64,000 nucleotides of DNA from Notospermus geniculatus (Eukaryota > Nemertea > Pilidiophora > Heteronemertea > Lineidae): positions 106,885-170,884 of the forward strand of contig NMRB01001383.1 in the NCBI GenBank assembly GCA_002633025.1. The letters are read 5' to 3'. Positions within the stretch are counted from its first letter, which is position 1; every line of letters begins with the position of its first letter. The translations under genes were made by a program, and so were the position numbers. Positions 1 to 11,608 of this stretch are shown here, in pieces. The notes below the pieces were generated by a model that searched no databases, was not told the origin of the DNA, and worked only from the letters and a program-made list of their open reading frames with translations.

Positions 1-1112
1 GGCAGACTCTACGGAAAGTAGGGCCACTTTCATGATGTTGAATACTGAGGTCGATCAGTCTATACTGCTGCATTTTCAGAAGACCACAGTGGTATCATCT
101 GAAAGCTCTTACATCATGGAAGCTGTCATAGCTGTTATACCCCAAAATTCATAATAATAAATAAAATAAACAAATTTTATTTCTTTCAAAACGTCAGAAA
201 TTGGACAGACATGGTCCCGAAATCTGAAACCAATGCATTATTGCAGTTGCTATCGTCAGGTCATGTCTGTCCACCTCACCTGACGATAGAAATAGCACTG
301 GTTTTGTGTAATCCAAGCCTAATCAACACTACACCACTGTCGTTTTGGAATATGTATTCAACGTTTGGTTCACTGGTGGTTGTGTCGGTTATGGAAAATC
401 TTGTTTTACCCTTTCAAAAAATGTCTCAGAGTTTCTATCGTCAGTCTGTCCATTGTCCTGTACTGACGATCGCAACTTTGTTCCACCTCGGTTTCCGTTT
501 TATTGTAACCGGATCCGGAAATAAATATGATGTACGCATGCACTCTTGATTTCTTTGACGACGTCTTGTGTTGTTTTTTTCATGTCTGAGGTAAGAAAGT
601 AGTTTCTTTCACTAATATTTGTCTGTCCACTATCATGACGATAGATCAGTATGACGATAGCAACAACATTGACCACGTGTATGCATAAATTTGAGCATTT
701 ATCACGACGGAAATGGTATGGAAATGTTCGTCAGGTCATTGGCCAAAAGAGGTCGCACATGGGCTGCGTCTGCTTGCATGCTAGCAGACGATGTGCATTG
801 TGATTATATCGTCAGGTCATGCAGGTGGACAGACAAAATGTGTTTCTATCGTCAGTGAAAAAAGTCAATGAAAAATACTTGTCTGTCCACTTTTGTCTGT
901 CCACCTGACCATAGCAACCACTAGGCTCTTAAAGAGCCCTAGTTTATTTTCGCAATTTTTATAAAAAGTCATTGATGCCTTGCTCTAAAATTTTGTGTGA
1001 ACATTCAGGAATGGGTACAGAATGTACTGAGACGAAACACATTTCTTCTCACGGACTTTCACATTTTTGGTCAGGTGGGACCAAAGTGACCCTATTTTCC
1101 GTAGAGTCTGCC
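1..1112. mobile_element. TIR element with internal bipartite motif cluster
   Basis: The first 30 bases (GGCAGACTCTACGGAAAGTA...) are the inverted complement, with few mismatches, of bases 1083-1112 (...TTTTCCGTAGAGTCTGCC), which defines terminal inverted repeats. No transposase is readable, so it is non-autonomous. Between the ends, two short words recur in both orientations: TGTCTGTCCAC and CTATCGTCAG (near 190-215, 250-295, 430-480, 615-668, 806-870, 886-914). Such clusters in other DNA transposons are transposase-binding sites, which is an inference here. The left end coincides with the window edge, so the element could extend further. Confidence 0.6.
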
Positions 1113-1473
1113 ATGCGCGGTAAAAAGCCAGCACTCCAATTTAGCGCCTCCTCTTCGTGAAGAGTACGCTGCAGCAGCGACCCTATCGCCGGGCGTAGCA
1201 ATTAAGTTCAGCTAGATTTTAGTAGTGTAGACGCTCGCCGGGTCTCAGGCGGGTTTTTTCCAGGCCCGGGCTTGACACGGGCTCAAAAAGCCCGGGGATT
1301 TCTATGTAGTGTAACCACAGCTTATAGCTCTTTCATGGTGTCAGCCATAGCTGTTCAGCCATGACACTGGCTGCCGAGGGTTGTGTAACATTATTATTTG
1401 TGATCATGCCATTACAGTTTAGTGACAAGAGGTCAGCCAAGTACCTTTGGCCAGTTCAATGTGAAAAACACTT
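1113..1473. other. no gene seen
   Basis: Short GC-richer stretch with CCCGGG-type palindromes near 1255-1300. No exon, RNA gene or repeat boundary could be supported. Confidence 0.5.
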
Positions 1474-2228
1474 TAGGCTATACTGATAATTTACGTTCAT
1501 GAAGACCTGTAAAGTGACATGTCACACACATCGGCAAGCTTTCAAAGAATGCTAACCTAGGCCCACATGGCGTGCATGGATGGCTGAACTGTCTCAATGA
1601 CCCTCAATAAAAGCATTCGGAATTGTCCTGGTGGAAAGAATTCAAAAGAGCCACTTCTGGAATTTGTTTAGTAGACAAGATGATTGTCTTCAGTCGCAAT
1701 GTGATGTGTTCATGATCGTGGGGATTGTTCAGTTGTTGGTGTACTGAAGGCCTACACGATATGTCGTTGACGCATGTCCAGGACTTTGACATTTTTTGCA
1801 CACGTCCTCGACGTAAAGGTGAATCTATTTTCACAGTGAGTGCTCAAAATACAATGTACCAGTACATCAATTGCGATGAGAAGATCTCTGCGCTTAAGCA
1901 CGTGACCTACCGGTAATCCCACCTACCTGATTGGTCAGGTTCATGCGTCCTGCTTACATGTACGATGTCCGAAGAAATTGGTATGCGTCTTGTGCATCCG
2001 ATATTGCAGGGGTCAGAAAATCGTGTCGTAACTGCAATTTAAAATTTACATGGCGGTTTTGGACGTATGCAACAGAGGTAATTAAAAATCACCTCATGTA
2101 AATCGGACTTAATTCATGTAATTGGGCTTTTGGTTGGATTGTTTTTGAATATACATGTATGCTGTCCGAGTTTAGACCCGGTGTAATGTTTTTCAGTGAG
2201 GCCTGTGTGCCAGTGTGACATTACAATA

Positions 2229-2695
2229 GATTGACGATAGATATGACTCCCATACTTAGGGAACTCCACTGGTTACCAGTCATGCCAGTTGAAGCGCGTG
2301 TCCAGTTTAAAGTATTGTGTATCATTTTTAAGCTGATCCGCCACACGAGTTCTGCGCCGTCCTATCTAACTCAATTGATTTCCATCGCTCAGCCAGTCAG
2401 GAATCTTAGGAGTGCTGATGGCGTCAAACTTTTATACCAACCAATTCGTCCGAAACCTTCAAGGGCATATGGTGACCGGGCTTTTAGTGTTTACGCACCA
2501 TCGATTTGGAATTCCCTGCCTGTTAACTTGAGGTCTATCACGGTCTTCGATTTTTTTAAGGCTGCTCTTAAAACCTATCTTTTTAAAAAATTTTATCCTA
2601 CCAATTAGCTGCAATGTAGTATGTACAGCGGTTTGAGATTTTTATGTAAATCGCTTTATTAAAAATAAATTATTATTATTATTATTATTATTATT
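2229..2695 (+). mobile_element. L2/CR1-type LINE 3' end
   Basis: The reading frame 2231-2605 encodes the C-terminal tail of a non-LTR reverse transcriptase: HWLPV near its start, then a SAPSYL segment, YGDRAFSVYAPSIWNSLP and a final FKAALKTYLF. This series is typical of L2/CR1-like LINEs. The stop is followed by a short UTR containing a GCGGTTTGAGA...AATCGC hairpin and by an ATT microsatellite (2671-2694), the usual 3' end of this group. The RT catalytic core and endonuclease are absent, so it is a 5'-truncated dead copy. It is missing from the paralogous position near 8840. Confidence 0.85.
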
Positions 2696-2759
2696 GACGG
2701 AATAATGAGCAACAGACAGAGAAACAGTGCATCCGTTCCCCAGTGCATTCCGAACAATG

Positions 2760-3384
2760 CATCCTCTTGCAACAGGTCCTCTAAAACGCGCTCCCCTATT
2801 CGCACGTCCGAGGCCCTGTTGAAATTGGCGCCTTTTCGCTGTGGAACTAGCGACAGAAAATCTGTCGCTGAATACAACCAATCACAGCGAAGCTTCTCTC
2901 CCGCCATGGTCACTCCCAAATATGGTGGTTTCAAACATTCCTCGATTCGCTGACAAACTCGCTGGATTTTTTAATATTCCTGAATTAACTTCGCGTAAAA
3001 ATGGTTGTCATGGATTATCTAGATAATGGGTAAGTACCGACGGGTTCAAAACACGAAGGTATGATCCAGTTCATGTGTTTGGGGCAGCTATCATTCCGAC
3101 AGCATGCATAAATTATGGAATGAGATGCATTGCTGTGAGACTGGTACCCGGTAACTCATAACACCAGATATATGTGCATACGTTACAGCACTAGGTGCGA
3201 TGTCTGCCCATTACATCAAGTGGCGATCCCCCACTGCATTGCATGGTTTATTCGTGAATTACCAGTTGGCGAGTACACATGAGGGAACAGCCCTCTTCCC
3301 CATCAAAACGGGGTGGGTTTCCCCAGGGCATTGTAACGCGCTATGCAGAGTGGAAATGCCCTGGGTTCCCAGGATGGAACAATG
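2760..3384. repeat. copy-specific block bounded by GAACAATG repeats
   Basis: The left duplication copy has GAACAATG at 2752-2759 and again at 3377-3384, with about 620 extra bases between. The right copy has a single GAACAATG (near 8910) continuing directly into the shared GGAATCAC. It is either an insertion with an 8-bp target duplication or a microhomology-mediated deletion in the right copy. I see no transposon ends inside. Confidence 0.6.
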
Positions 3385-3939
3385 GGAATCACACAGAAAA
3401 ATGGCCACACTGAAAAACGTTACACTGGTCTTATTGAACACCGGCATGACCGGGCTTATTACCCGGACATCCTGTTATCAGGTTATGGAATCAGAATAAG
3501 CCTGGATACACACCGGATTTTTCTGTAGTGGAAGTGCAGCTAATGTACATATTCTTAGTCCATGAATTCATAAATTGTTTCTTTTGTTGACTTGCTTCAT
3601 CCAGAGGACTGTTACGCTACACATTCATCGTCCACCATATGTATTATTCATTCCTTCAGTATACATGTAGATGGAATTTGGCCGCTTTTCCATATTTACT
3701 TATGGCCAGGAAGACTTGCAGAACTGCCGATAGTGTACATCGTCGATGGTTTGTTTTGACCATGGGCGGTATATGTTTACCTGATTAACGGTGACTGATC
3801 AATAATTCATCCGGTCTTATTGGGGTTTATCCATATCAGGTGCTGACCATATACGTGTACACACTCAGACTCAGTCTACAGAGTGGACACCCTCATTCAA
3901 GGCCAAGGGCAGGGCAGGGTTTCCACCAGAAAAAATATT

Positions 3940-4205
3940 TAGGGGGCCACAGTGTTAATTCTGGTGTAATATCTCAGGAGTGTTGCACGTTTTCAATGTT
4001 AATTCTGCATGGTGTAACATCTCTGAGTATTGCATGTTTTCAATGTTAATCTGGTGTAACATTGAGAAAAAATATTTGGGGGGGGGGGGGCACAGTGTTA
4101 ATTCTGGTGTAATATCTCAGAGTGTTGCACATTTTCAATGTTAATTCTGGTAACATGTCTGAGTGTTGCATGTTTTCAATGTTAATCTGGTGTAACATTG
4201 AGAAA
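3940..4205. repeat. minisatellite
   Basis: A roughly 55-115-bp unit containing GTGTTAATTCTGGTGTAA and GTTGCATGTTTTCAATGTTA is repeated several times, interrupted by a poly-G run at 4079-4090. The homologous array lies at 10375-10630. Confidence 0.8.
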
Positions 4206-4714
4206 TCGGAAGTAAGTACAGGTCTTTGTTCGACTGTTGTATATCTTGAATGAAAATAAGAGTCGCCGATCAGTCGCCTCCAGTTCCAGCTAGATCCTCC
4301 CAGTCACCAGTACCTCAGTGGCGACTAGTTGTCTCCAGTCGCAAGTGTGATGTACGCTAGGCTTCAGGTTGTCACATGCATTTGGCTTTAGCAATGCTCC
4401 ATCTCCCATCTCACAATAAATTGTCTTACTCTAAACCTGCTTTCCATTGCAAGGTTACCATTCTAGCTTTGCCAGTCTATCAAGTATGCTTATGTTCATG
4501 AATATTGAACAGTGTAAAGGTGAAACTGACTGCACCGGGTTGGCATGGCAACAGCCCCACATCAGCGCTATACTCCTTGAGTGTCCACCATGTCTCACTC
4601 AACTAGACGGGAGAATTTCCTCCACACAACATGGAGTGCTGAATCACGACGTAGAATATCCCAAATATTCGAAGTCGTGAATTTCATGACTAGGTGTTAG
4701 CCTATTATTGAAAA

Positions 4715-4978
4715 TGCATTATTTGACTGCCGACGTAGAGGGAGCCACAAAGCGGCAGTACACAAAATCCATTACAAAATGTGACGTAGTAAATCGGGTC
4801 AATTCGCCGACAACGTAGTTAGTCCCTGGGTTGGAGAGTTGCGTGGTGGCACCGGCTGTCGAGAAAAAGTGGTCATACCGTAGACGGGTCAATTCGCCGA
4901 CAACGTAGTTAGTCCCTGGGTTTGAGAGTGGTGCGGTGGCACTCAGCTGTGGAGAAAAAGTGGAAATACTGTGGTCCT
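4715..4978. mobile_element. piggyBac-like MITE with internal duplication
   Basis: It shares TTTGACTGCCRACRTAGA, AATTCGCCGACAACGTAGT and GAGAAAAAGTGG blocks with 33743-33959 and 49115-49334. The right end GGTCCT abuts TTAA (4979-4982). The central part (about 4797-4885 and 4887-4975) is duplicated in tandem. The left end is degraded. Confidence 0.6.
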
Positions 4979-5112
4979 TTAATTTAAAAGCTTCCCCTCC
5001 CGACTCGCGTGCCACACAGGGACCTAGGCCTACTGCCTACTGACACCATGGAGGTATAGGCTTATTTTATACCTCCACGACCATGCTGACACGGAAGTTG
5101 TAAACCCTAACC

Positions 5113-5778
5113 CAGGGTTTCCAAAGGATTTTTTTCACTAGGAGTCCCAGACACTGGCACTCTTAATATGAGGGTCCTTTCATATTTTGGAGGGTCCCCA
5201 TTTTCTCATGCATATCTGAGGAGCAGCCATTCATTCACCGCCACACATGGGCTATTCATCAGTCCTACAATAGACTGATTCTCGTCTTTGCCGCCTACAC
5301 TCGCTGGCGCTGCCGGAACCTCAGCGGCAAAGGCGGGAACTAGTCTACAGCGATCACTGCTTCTCTATTCCTCCAGCGCACAGATCAGGTTACGGAGTGC
5401 ATTAGTGTATACTACTGGCCTGTGCAATTGAAAATCATGATTGCGCAAGACTGATTGGAGAGAACGATTCGGAGAATCCAGTGGAGCGGGCACCTTGCTG
5501 CATAAATTATAGCGGTATCGTCTGATGCCGATATATCAGGTTCACGGGACTCGTGCAGGCCGTGAATGTCGCGCATCCAGGCACTTTTATATCGTTAGCA
5601 GTTGGTGAGAGTGTGCATCAAAATGATTTTTGGTGCGTTTTAAACCAGAGTGATAAAAGTGCGGGTCCCTGGCTGATTTTTATCATGCGTCCTCAGGATT
5701 CAAGCACTGCTTTCTACGTGCGTCAGATGGAGATTTCGTGCGTATTTGACCCGGGAGCTCGGGTCCTTGGAAACACTG
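5113..5778. mobile_element. hAT-like non-autonomous element
   Basis: Ends are CAGGGTTTCCAAAGGA on the left and TCCTTGGAAACACTG on the right, imperfect inverted repeats. Both flanks read CCTAACC, a 7-bp target-site duplication. No transposase frame is visible inside. hAT assignment rests on the CAGNG terminus and the duplication length. Confidence 0.6.
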
Positions 5779-6104
5779 CCTAACCCTAACTACCCTGTGG
5801 TAGGGTCCCTCTCCTCTGAACTTAATAAATAGAGTGGCGATGAATAAATCGGAACCATGCGTATGATGCGCTATGCAGTGGTTTATTAGAATGTTAGAGG
5901 GAGTTTGGAAGTCAGAGAAGTCAAAATACTTCCAAATTATAGGCTCCTGGAAGTCACGTAGGCCATGCTTACAAACAGTTTTTAACTTCTAATGTATTTA
6001 AGCTGATGAAGTACATTTAGAGTTCCAAGAAAAGCCCCAGTACTTCCTGATTTTTGGATTAAAGAAGTCGTGAATTCCTATCCAAAAATGTAAACTAAAC
6101 CCCC

Positions 6105-6212
6105 GGGCCCATATGCATAAAGGTGGAATAAGCTTATTCCAGGTATAACTTAACGTCATAACATGAAGTTATACCGGGAATAAGCTTATTCCACTTTTAT
6201 GCATATGGGCCC
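6105..6212. mobile_element. short palindromic MITE
   Basis: Two arms of about 48 bp, starting GGGCCCATATGCATAAA, are inverted complements around a 10-bp centre. The whole sequence can form one long hairpin. Confidence 0.7.
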
Positions 6213-6659
6213 AACGTTAGCCACCGAAAAATGGGGGGGGGGCACGGGCCGGGTGTGCCCCCCTGGCACACCCGACCCAGGCCCGGGTAGGTAGGCCTAT
6301 GCCCCCTGGTCCTGGAACCGTGCCTGCACAGTGACAACAACTTGAAGAAATTACCGGTACTTATCCAAAATCCGGTGGATTTGATCAAACGGTGCAATTA
6401 CTTGCAAAGGCACCAAACCTGGAACTGGAAGTACATGTACCTGTTGCATGTGCGAGTGATCGCCATCATACTTCATGACACAATGATTCATCATCTCACA
6501 CCTACAGGGCATGCGCAATAAGCATGTAAGCCTAACTGCACATGCGCAATAGGTACCTGTGTACTTCCTGTGATCGGGATGCGTGATCATGATCAACACC
6601 ACGGTGAATTAGCGCTGTATGTATACGGTGTACATTGATTGGATTATAAATCTATGAAT

Positions 6660-6768
6660 CAGGCCTTGCCGTTTGACGGGCGCGATTTTGCATGCACCTC
6701 ACAAACAATAGAATTTCTATTGTTTGCGAGGTGCATGCAAAATCGCGCCCGTCAAACGGCAAGGCCTG
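6660..6768. mobile_element. near-perfect foldback element, copy 1
   Basis: Arms of about 53 bp, beginning CAGGCCTTGCCGTTTGAC, are almost perfectly complementary. Both flanks read ATGAAT, a 6-bp target duplication. It belongs to the same family as 8411-8523: outer 20 bp and inner AACAATAGAA segment are shared, but the middle of the arms differs. Confidence 0.8.
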
Positions 6769-7017
6769 ATGAATGAGGTCATCATAATGAGATGCACTAT
6801 GACGGTGCCATGAAACCAGATTACTAAAGCATAGCGTGCCGCTGTATTAAGAAGTTTTTTTTCTTTCAGTGTATCAAGTCAAGAACCATATGTCTGAAGG
6901 TGAAAAGGAGAGCAAGCTTTGCTGAAGGTAAGTCATGTAGGTTGGGTATTGAAGTCGTTTCCATGATGCCAAGACAGCTTCAGATATGATCGAGTCCTTA
7001 TAACCAACAAGCTGACA

Positions 7018-7308
7018 TACAATACGTTGCACAGTTGACCTCCCTTCCGCGCCGCGCACCATCCACTTAAATTGTACCACATGCAGCGTCATGCACGTAC
7101 CATCCTCATATCTTCCACGGACGTCGCACGCCGGCGCGAAAGGCACACAGTGAAGACGTAACGTCATTCGCCCATGGTGCACGGACGTCACACAGAAGAG
7201 ATGCGTGATGCACCCGTACCATACGCAATGAACTGAAGCGTACCTTCCGCGTGACGTACGAGGAAGGTACGCGGATAAAGGTAGGTTAATTTTGTGCAGC
7301 GTACTGTA
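7018..7308 (-). mobile_element. TGACGT-rich MITE family, copy 1
   Basis: One of seven related repeats, roughly 260-300 bp when complete (others at 19315, 21779, 35214, 46223, 56472 and 61555). Terminal sequences read ACAGTACGTTGCACAATTGA or its degenerate forms, inverted at the two ends. The interior is rich in ACGTCA/TGACGT words. No coding capacity is seen. Confidence 0.75.
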
Positions 7309-8410
7309 CGTCGTCAGTACCTGGTCGGTTATTGATGGAGTGAAATAAGATATTTGAAATTGAAGACACTTTCCTGTCCCAAATGAATGGCCTGTTCGCC
7401 TACGTGCTTATAGTCCTTTTGGCAGAATATTTCAAAACATCAGCCGTACATCACACTAGCGACTGGAAACTTGGGTAACATCCGGGGTGTTGTGACTCAG
7501 TGAGACTCGATTTCGTTCAGAAAACTGGCACTGACTGATCAGTCACAAGCCTGTGTACATCCTGGTGACTGAACGAAACTAGATACAGCTAGTCGCTAGA
7601 AAGTTGAAACATGTGCAACTCGTGGCGACTGGCAATTCTCAGTTCCAGCCAGGCGGCAGCGAGTCACAACGGTGTACATTGACTGTTTCTGGCGACTCAT
7701 CGTCGCCGCCAGTTCCAGCCAATTTCTCCCAGTAATTGCCAGGTACATGTAGCTCAGTGGTGACTAACTGTATCCAGTCGCAAGTGCAATGCACATTACT
7801 GAACGTACTTCCGACATGTCCGAGTAGGCTCTCTTTGTAAGGGCCTGCTTCAGGACGGTCTTCGCCGTGCAAGTTCTCTCCTGTCACCTGTTGTTGGTGG
7901 CATCCAATATCAGCTGTGTCGATGCCACAATGGGCATATATCGTCTGACGTACCAATTGTATTTTATAGTAGGCTATTCATGGACGGACAGGCATGTAGG
8001 CTACACTGATAATTTACGTTCATGAAGACCTGTAAAGTGACATGACACACACATCGGCAAGCTTTCAAAGAATGCTAACCTAGGCCCACATGGCGTGCAT
8101 GGATGGCTGAACTGTCTCAATGACCCTCAATAAAAGCATTCGGAATTGTCCTGGTGGAAAGAATTCAAAAGAGCCACTTCTGGAATTTGTTTAGTAGACA
8201 AGATGATTGTCTTCAATCGCAATGTGATGTGTTCATGATCGTGGGGATTGTTCAGTTGTTGGTGTACTGAAGGCCTACCATGCCTACACGATATGTCGTT
8301 GACGCATGTCCAGGACTTTGACATTTTTTGCACATGTCCTCGACGCAAAGGTGAATCTATTTTCACAGTGAGTTTTGATCATACTTGCTCAAAATACAAT
8401 ACCAGTACAT

Positions 8411-8523
8411 CAGGCCTTTCCGTTTGACGGGTGCTAAAATGTGCATGCACCTCGCAAACAATAGAAATTCTATTGTTTGCGAGGCGCATGCACATTTTAG
8501 CGCCAGTCAAACGGAAAGGCCTG
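8411..8523. mobile_element. near-perfect foldback element, copy 2
   Basis: Same family as 6660-6768. It is flanked on both sides by GTACAT, and the left duplication copy has a single GTACAT followed by CAATTGCG at the matching point (near 1861-1866), so the insertion and its 6-bp duplication are directly visible. Confidence 0.85.
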
Positions 8524-9038
8524 GTACATGTACATCAAGTCGCAATGAGAAGATCTCCGCGCTTAAGCATGTGACCTAATCCCACCTACCTGATTGGTCA
8601 GGTTCATGTGTCCTGCTTACGATGTCCGAAGAAATTGGTACCGTATGCGTCTTGTGCATCCGATATCGCAGGGGTCAGAAAATCGTGTCGTACATGTACG
8701 TAAATAAAAATCGCATCATGTAAATCGTACTATTGGGCTTTTGGTTGGATTGTTTTTGAATATATACTGTCCGAGTTTAGACCCGGTGTAACGTTTTTCA
8801 GTGAGGCCCGTGTGCCAGTGTGACATTACAATAGATTGATGCAATAAGCGGCGACTTGACAATGAGCAACACACAGAGAAACAGTGCATCCGTTTCCCAG
8901 TGCGTTCCGAACAATGGGAATCACACAGAGAAATGGCCACACTGAAGAACGTTACAGTGGTCTTATTGAACACCGGGCTTATTAAACCCGGACAACCTGT
9001 AATGGAATCAGAATAAGCCTCGATACACACCGGTTTTT

Positions 9039-9969
9039 AGCTCACTTGTGAGCTTTTATCGTCCTGCGGCGTCCGTCGTCCGTCGTCGTCGTCCGTCGTC
9101 CGTCGTCGTCCGTTAGCAGGGCACGTTTCGTAACCGCTGGAGCTATTGATCTGAAACTTGGTACATTTATACCCCTAGGTCAGATGACCTATGACACCAA
9201 GTGTCGGTTCGATTCGATTCTTGGCTTGGCCTCCAGGTGGCCAAAACCAAAAACACAAAAAGTGCAATTACTCCTGAACTAATGACTGGATCGTCTCCAA
9301 ATTTTTATCATAGGTGTATCTAATTATGATACATAACATATATAACGGGTTTTTGATTTGACCTACTTTTCAAGGTCACAGAGGTCAAAGTTCGACTAAA
9401 GTGACGAACCTGCCACAGATCTTCATTATTTCACCGAGCATCTTCATATCTTGCATAAACATGTATTAGAGGGGTACCTTCAAAACTACCGAGTTTCGGC
9501 CCGATCGGACATCCAATATGGCCGCCAGGTGGCGTAACCTGAAAATCGACCAAGTGCTATAACTCAGGAACGGCTTGACCCAGAGTTCTCGAACTTGATA
9601 TTACCTCCCTCTAGGTGACCTTTACAAGTACGTCAAATTTCGGCCTGATTAAACTTCCAATATGGCCGCCAGGTGGCGTAACCTGAAAATCATCAAATGT
9701 GCTATAACTCAGGAATGACTTGACCCAGAGCGCTCAAATGTGCTGTGTGGCTCCCTCTAGATGACCTTTATGTGCATGTGAAGTTTTGGCCCGATCGGAC
9801 ATCCAATATGGCCGCCAGGCGGGATAACCCAACAATCATTGAAGTCCTGCAACTTGGGAATGACTTGACCCAGATTGCTCATAACTGACATGACTGACAT
9901 GTACCTCTCTCTGTCATTACACTGTATATGTCCAAACGAGTGAGCACATGGTCCATGGACCATTTCATT
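9039..9969 (+). mobile_element. DINE/Helentron-like non-autonomous element
   Basis: Comparison with the left duplication copy places the insertion exactly after a TTTTT run (unoccupied site near 3518-3525). The element starts with the hairpin AGCTCACTTGTGAGCT, then a CGTCCGTCGTC microsatellite (9062-9112), a core with repeated ATGGCCGCCAGGTGGCG, an inverted sub-terminal GTGAGC, a terminal hairpin ATGGTCCATGGACCAT and ends CATTTCATT. This order (sub-terminal inverted repeat, GTCY microsatellite, core, 3' stem-loop, T-rich target) matches DINE-1/Helentron-associated elements, and also pearl/Tsp-type repeats of marine invertebrates. Confidence 0.7.
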
Positions 9970-10374
9970 CTGTCAGTGCAAGTGCAGTATACATCCATAG
10001 TCCATGAATTCATAAATTGTTTTTTTGTTGACTTAGGCATCATCCAGAGGACTGTTACGCATTCATCGTCCACCATATGTATTATTCATTCTTTGAGTAT
10101 AGATGGAATTTGGCCGCTTTTCCATATTTACTTATGGCCAGGAAGACTTGCAGAACTGCCGATAGTGTATGTGTTGATGATTTGTTTCGACCATGGGCGG
10201 TATATGTTTACCTGATTAACGGTGACTGATCAATAATTCATCTGGTCTTATTGGGGTTTATCCATATCAGGTGGTGACCATATACGTGTACACACTCAGA
10301 CTCAGTCTACAGAGTGGACACCCTCATTCAAGGCCAAGGTCAGGGCAGGGTTTCCACCAGAAAAAATATTTAGA

Positions 10375-10630
10375 GGGCCACAGTGTTAATTCTGGTGTAA
10401 TATCTCAGAGTGTTGCACGTTTTCAATGTTAATTCTGCATGGTGTAACATCTCTGAGTGTTGCATGTTTTCAATGTTAATCTGGGGTAACATTGAGAAAA
10501 AATATTTAGGGGGGGGCACAGTGTTAATTGTGGTGTAATATCTCAGAGTGTTGCACGTTTTCAATGTTAATACTGGTGTAACATCTCTGAGTGTTGCATG
10601 TTTTCAATGTTAATCTGGTGTAACATTGAG
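10375..10630. repeat. minisatellite
   Basis: Right-copy counterpart of the array at 3940-4205, with the same GTGTTAATTCTGGTGTAA and TTGCACGTTTTCAATGTTA units. Confidence 0.8.
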
Positions 10631-11095
10631 AAATCGGAAGTATACAGATCTTTGTTCGACTGTTGTATATCTTGAATGAAAATAACAGTCGCCGATCAGT
10701 CGCCTCCAGTTCCAGCTAGATCCTCCCAGTCACCAGTACCTCAGTGGCGATTAGTTGTCTCCAGTCGCAAGTGTGATGTACGCTAGGCTTCAGGTTGTCA
10801 CATGCATTTGGCTTTAGCAATGCTCCATCTCCCATCTCACAATAAATTGTCTTACTCTAAACCTGCTTTCCATTGCAAGGTTACCATTCCAGCATTGCCA
10901 GTCTATCAAGTATGCTTATGTTCATGAATATTGAACATTGTAAAGGTGAAACTGACTGCACCGGGTTGGCATGGCAACAGCCCCACATCAGTGCTATACT
11001 CCTTGAGTGTCCACCATGTCTCACTCAACTGTGGTTGAAAAATTTGACACAGTGTTAGATTTTTTAAATAGTTTCAGCAATGATATTGTAGTCTT

Positions 11096-11161
11096 CTCCA
11101 GCAAATGCAGTAAAAATTGTATTGTGTTATCACAATACAATTTTCACTGCTTCTGCTGGAG
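11096..11161. other. 66-nt long-stem hairpin
   Basis: CTCCAGCAAATGCAGTAAAA on the left pairs with the segment ending TTTTCACTGCTTCTGCTGGAG on the right, giving about 30 base pairs with few mismatches and a 4-base loop. It lies in single-copy sequence just right of the segmental duplication. It may be a tiny foldback element or a hairpin RNA precursor. The very small loop argues against a typical microRNA. Confidence 0.5.
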
Positions 11162-11608
11162 GTTGTGACAGTTTAGCCATATTTCTTTGGAACTTGAGAG
11201 AGGGCATGCCAACAACATTACACTGCACCAAAGATGGTTGTATGATGTCACTCATAACTCTGTGGCATTCAGTATCATCATACAATGTTATATGACCGGC
11301 ACTGAATGGTTAAAAGCACTTCAATTGATTGGCCAAATTTTTCTTGGTGCAAGGAACATCCATGAGCAGCTGTTGGTGATTCTCTGAGATCTCTGACCAG
11401 ATTTTCATGCTTACCTGATATAATCAATTGCATTTCTCTGGAAAGAATTGCCTTTTGTGTTTGTAATCCATTAAAATGGTATATAGGCCTATACAGAAAG
11501 ACTGATGTAGTATCAAGCATGCCAGCTGTGCTATTATGGTATCAGAAAAAGGTAGACTTAATCAAAGGCCATCGATTGCATTCCAAGCGTTGAAACTCTT
11601 GGAAGCGG
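11162..11608. other. no gene seen
   Basis: AT-rich single-copy sequence between the two duplication systems. No exon, RNA gene or transposon end could be supported. Confidence 0.5.

Larger units (their letters stand above)
1474..4604. repeat. segmental duplication, left copy
   Basis: This segment is homologous, in the same orientation, to 7997-11030. The match begins at TAGGCTA (1474 and 7997) and stops abruptly at CTCACTCAACT (4604 and 11030). The copies differ by substitutions and by element insertions: this copy carries a LINE fragment (2229-2695) and a 625-bp extra block (2760-3384), whereas the right copy carries a foldback (8411-8523) and a DINE-like element (9039-9969). No conserved reading frame is shared. 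Confidence 0.85.
7997..11030. repeat. segmental duplication, right copy
   Basis: Homologue of 1474-4604 in direct orientation. Contains the foldback at 8411-8523 and the DINE-like element at 9039-9969, both absent at the corresponding points of the left copy, which gives precise empty sites. Confidence 0.85.
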
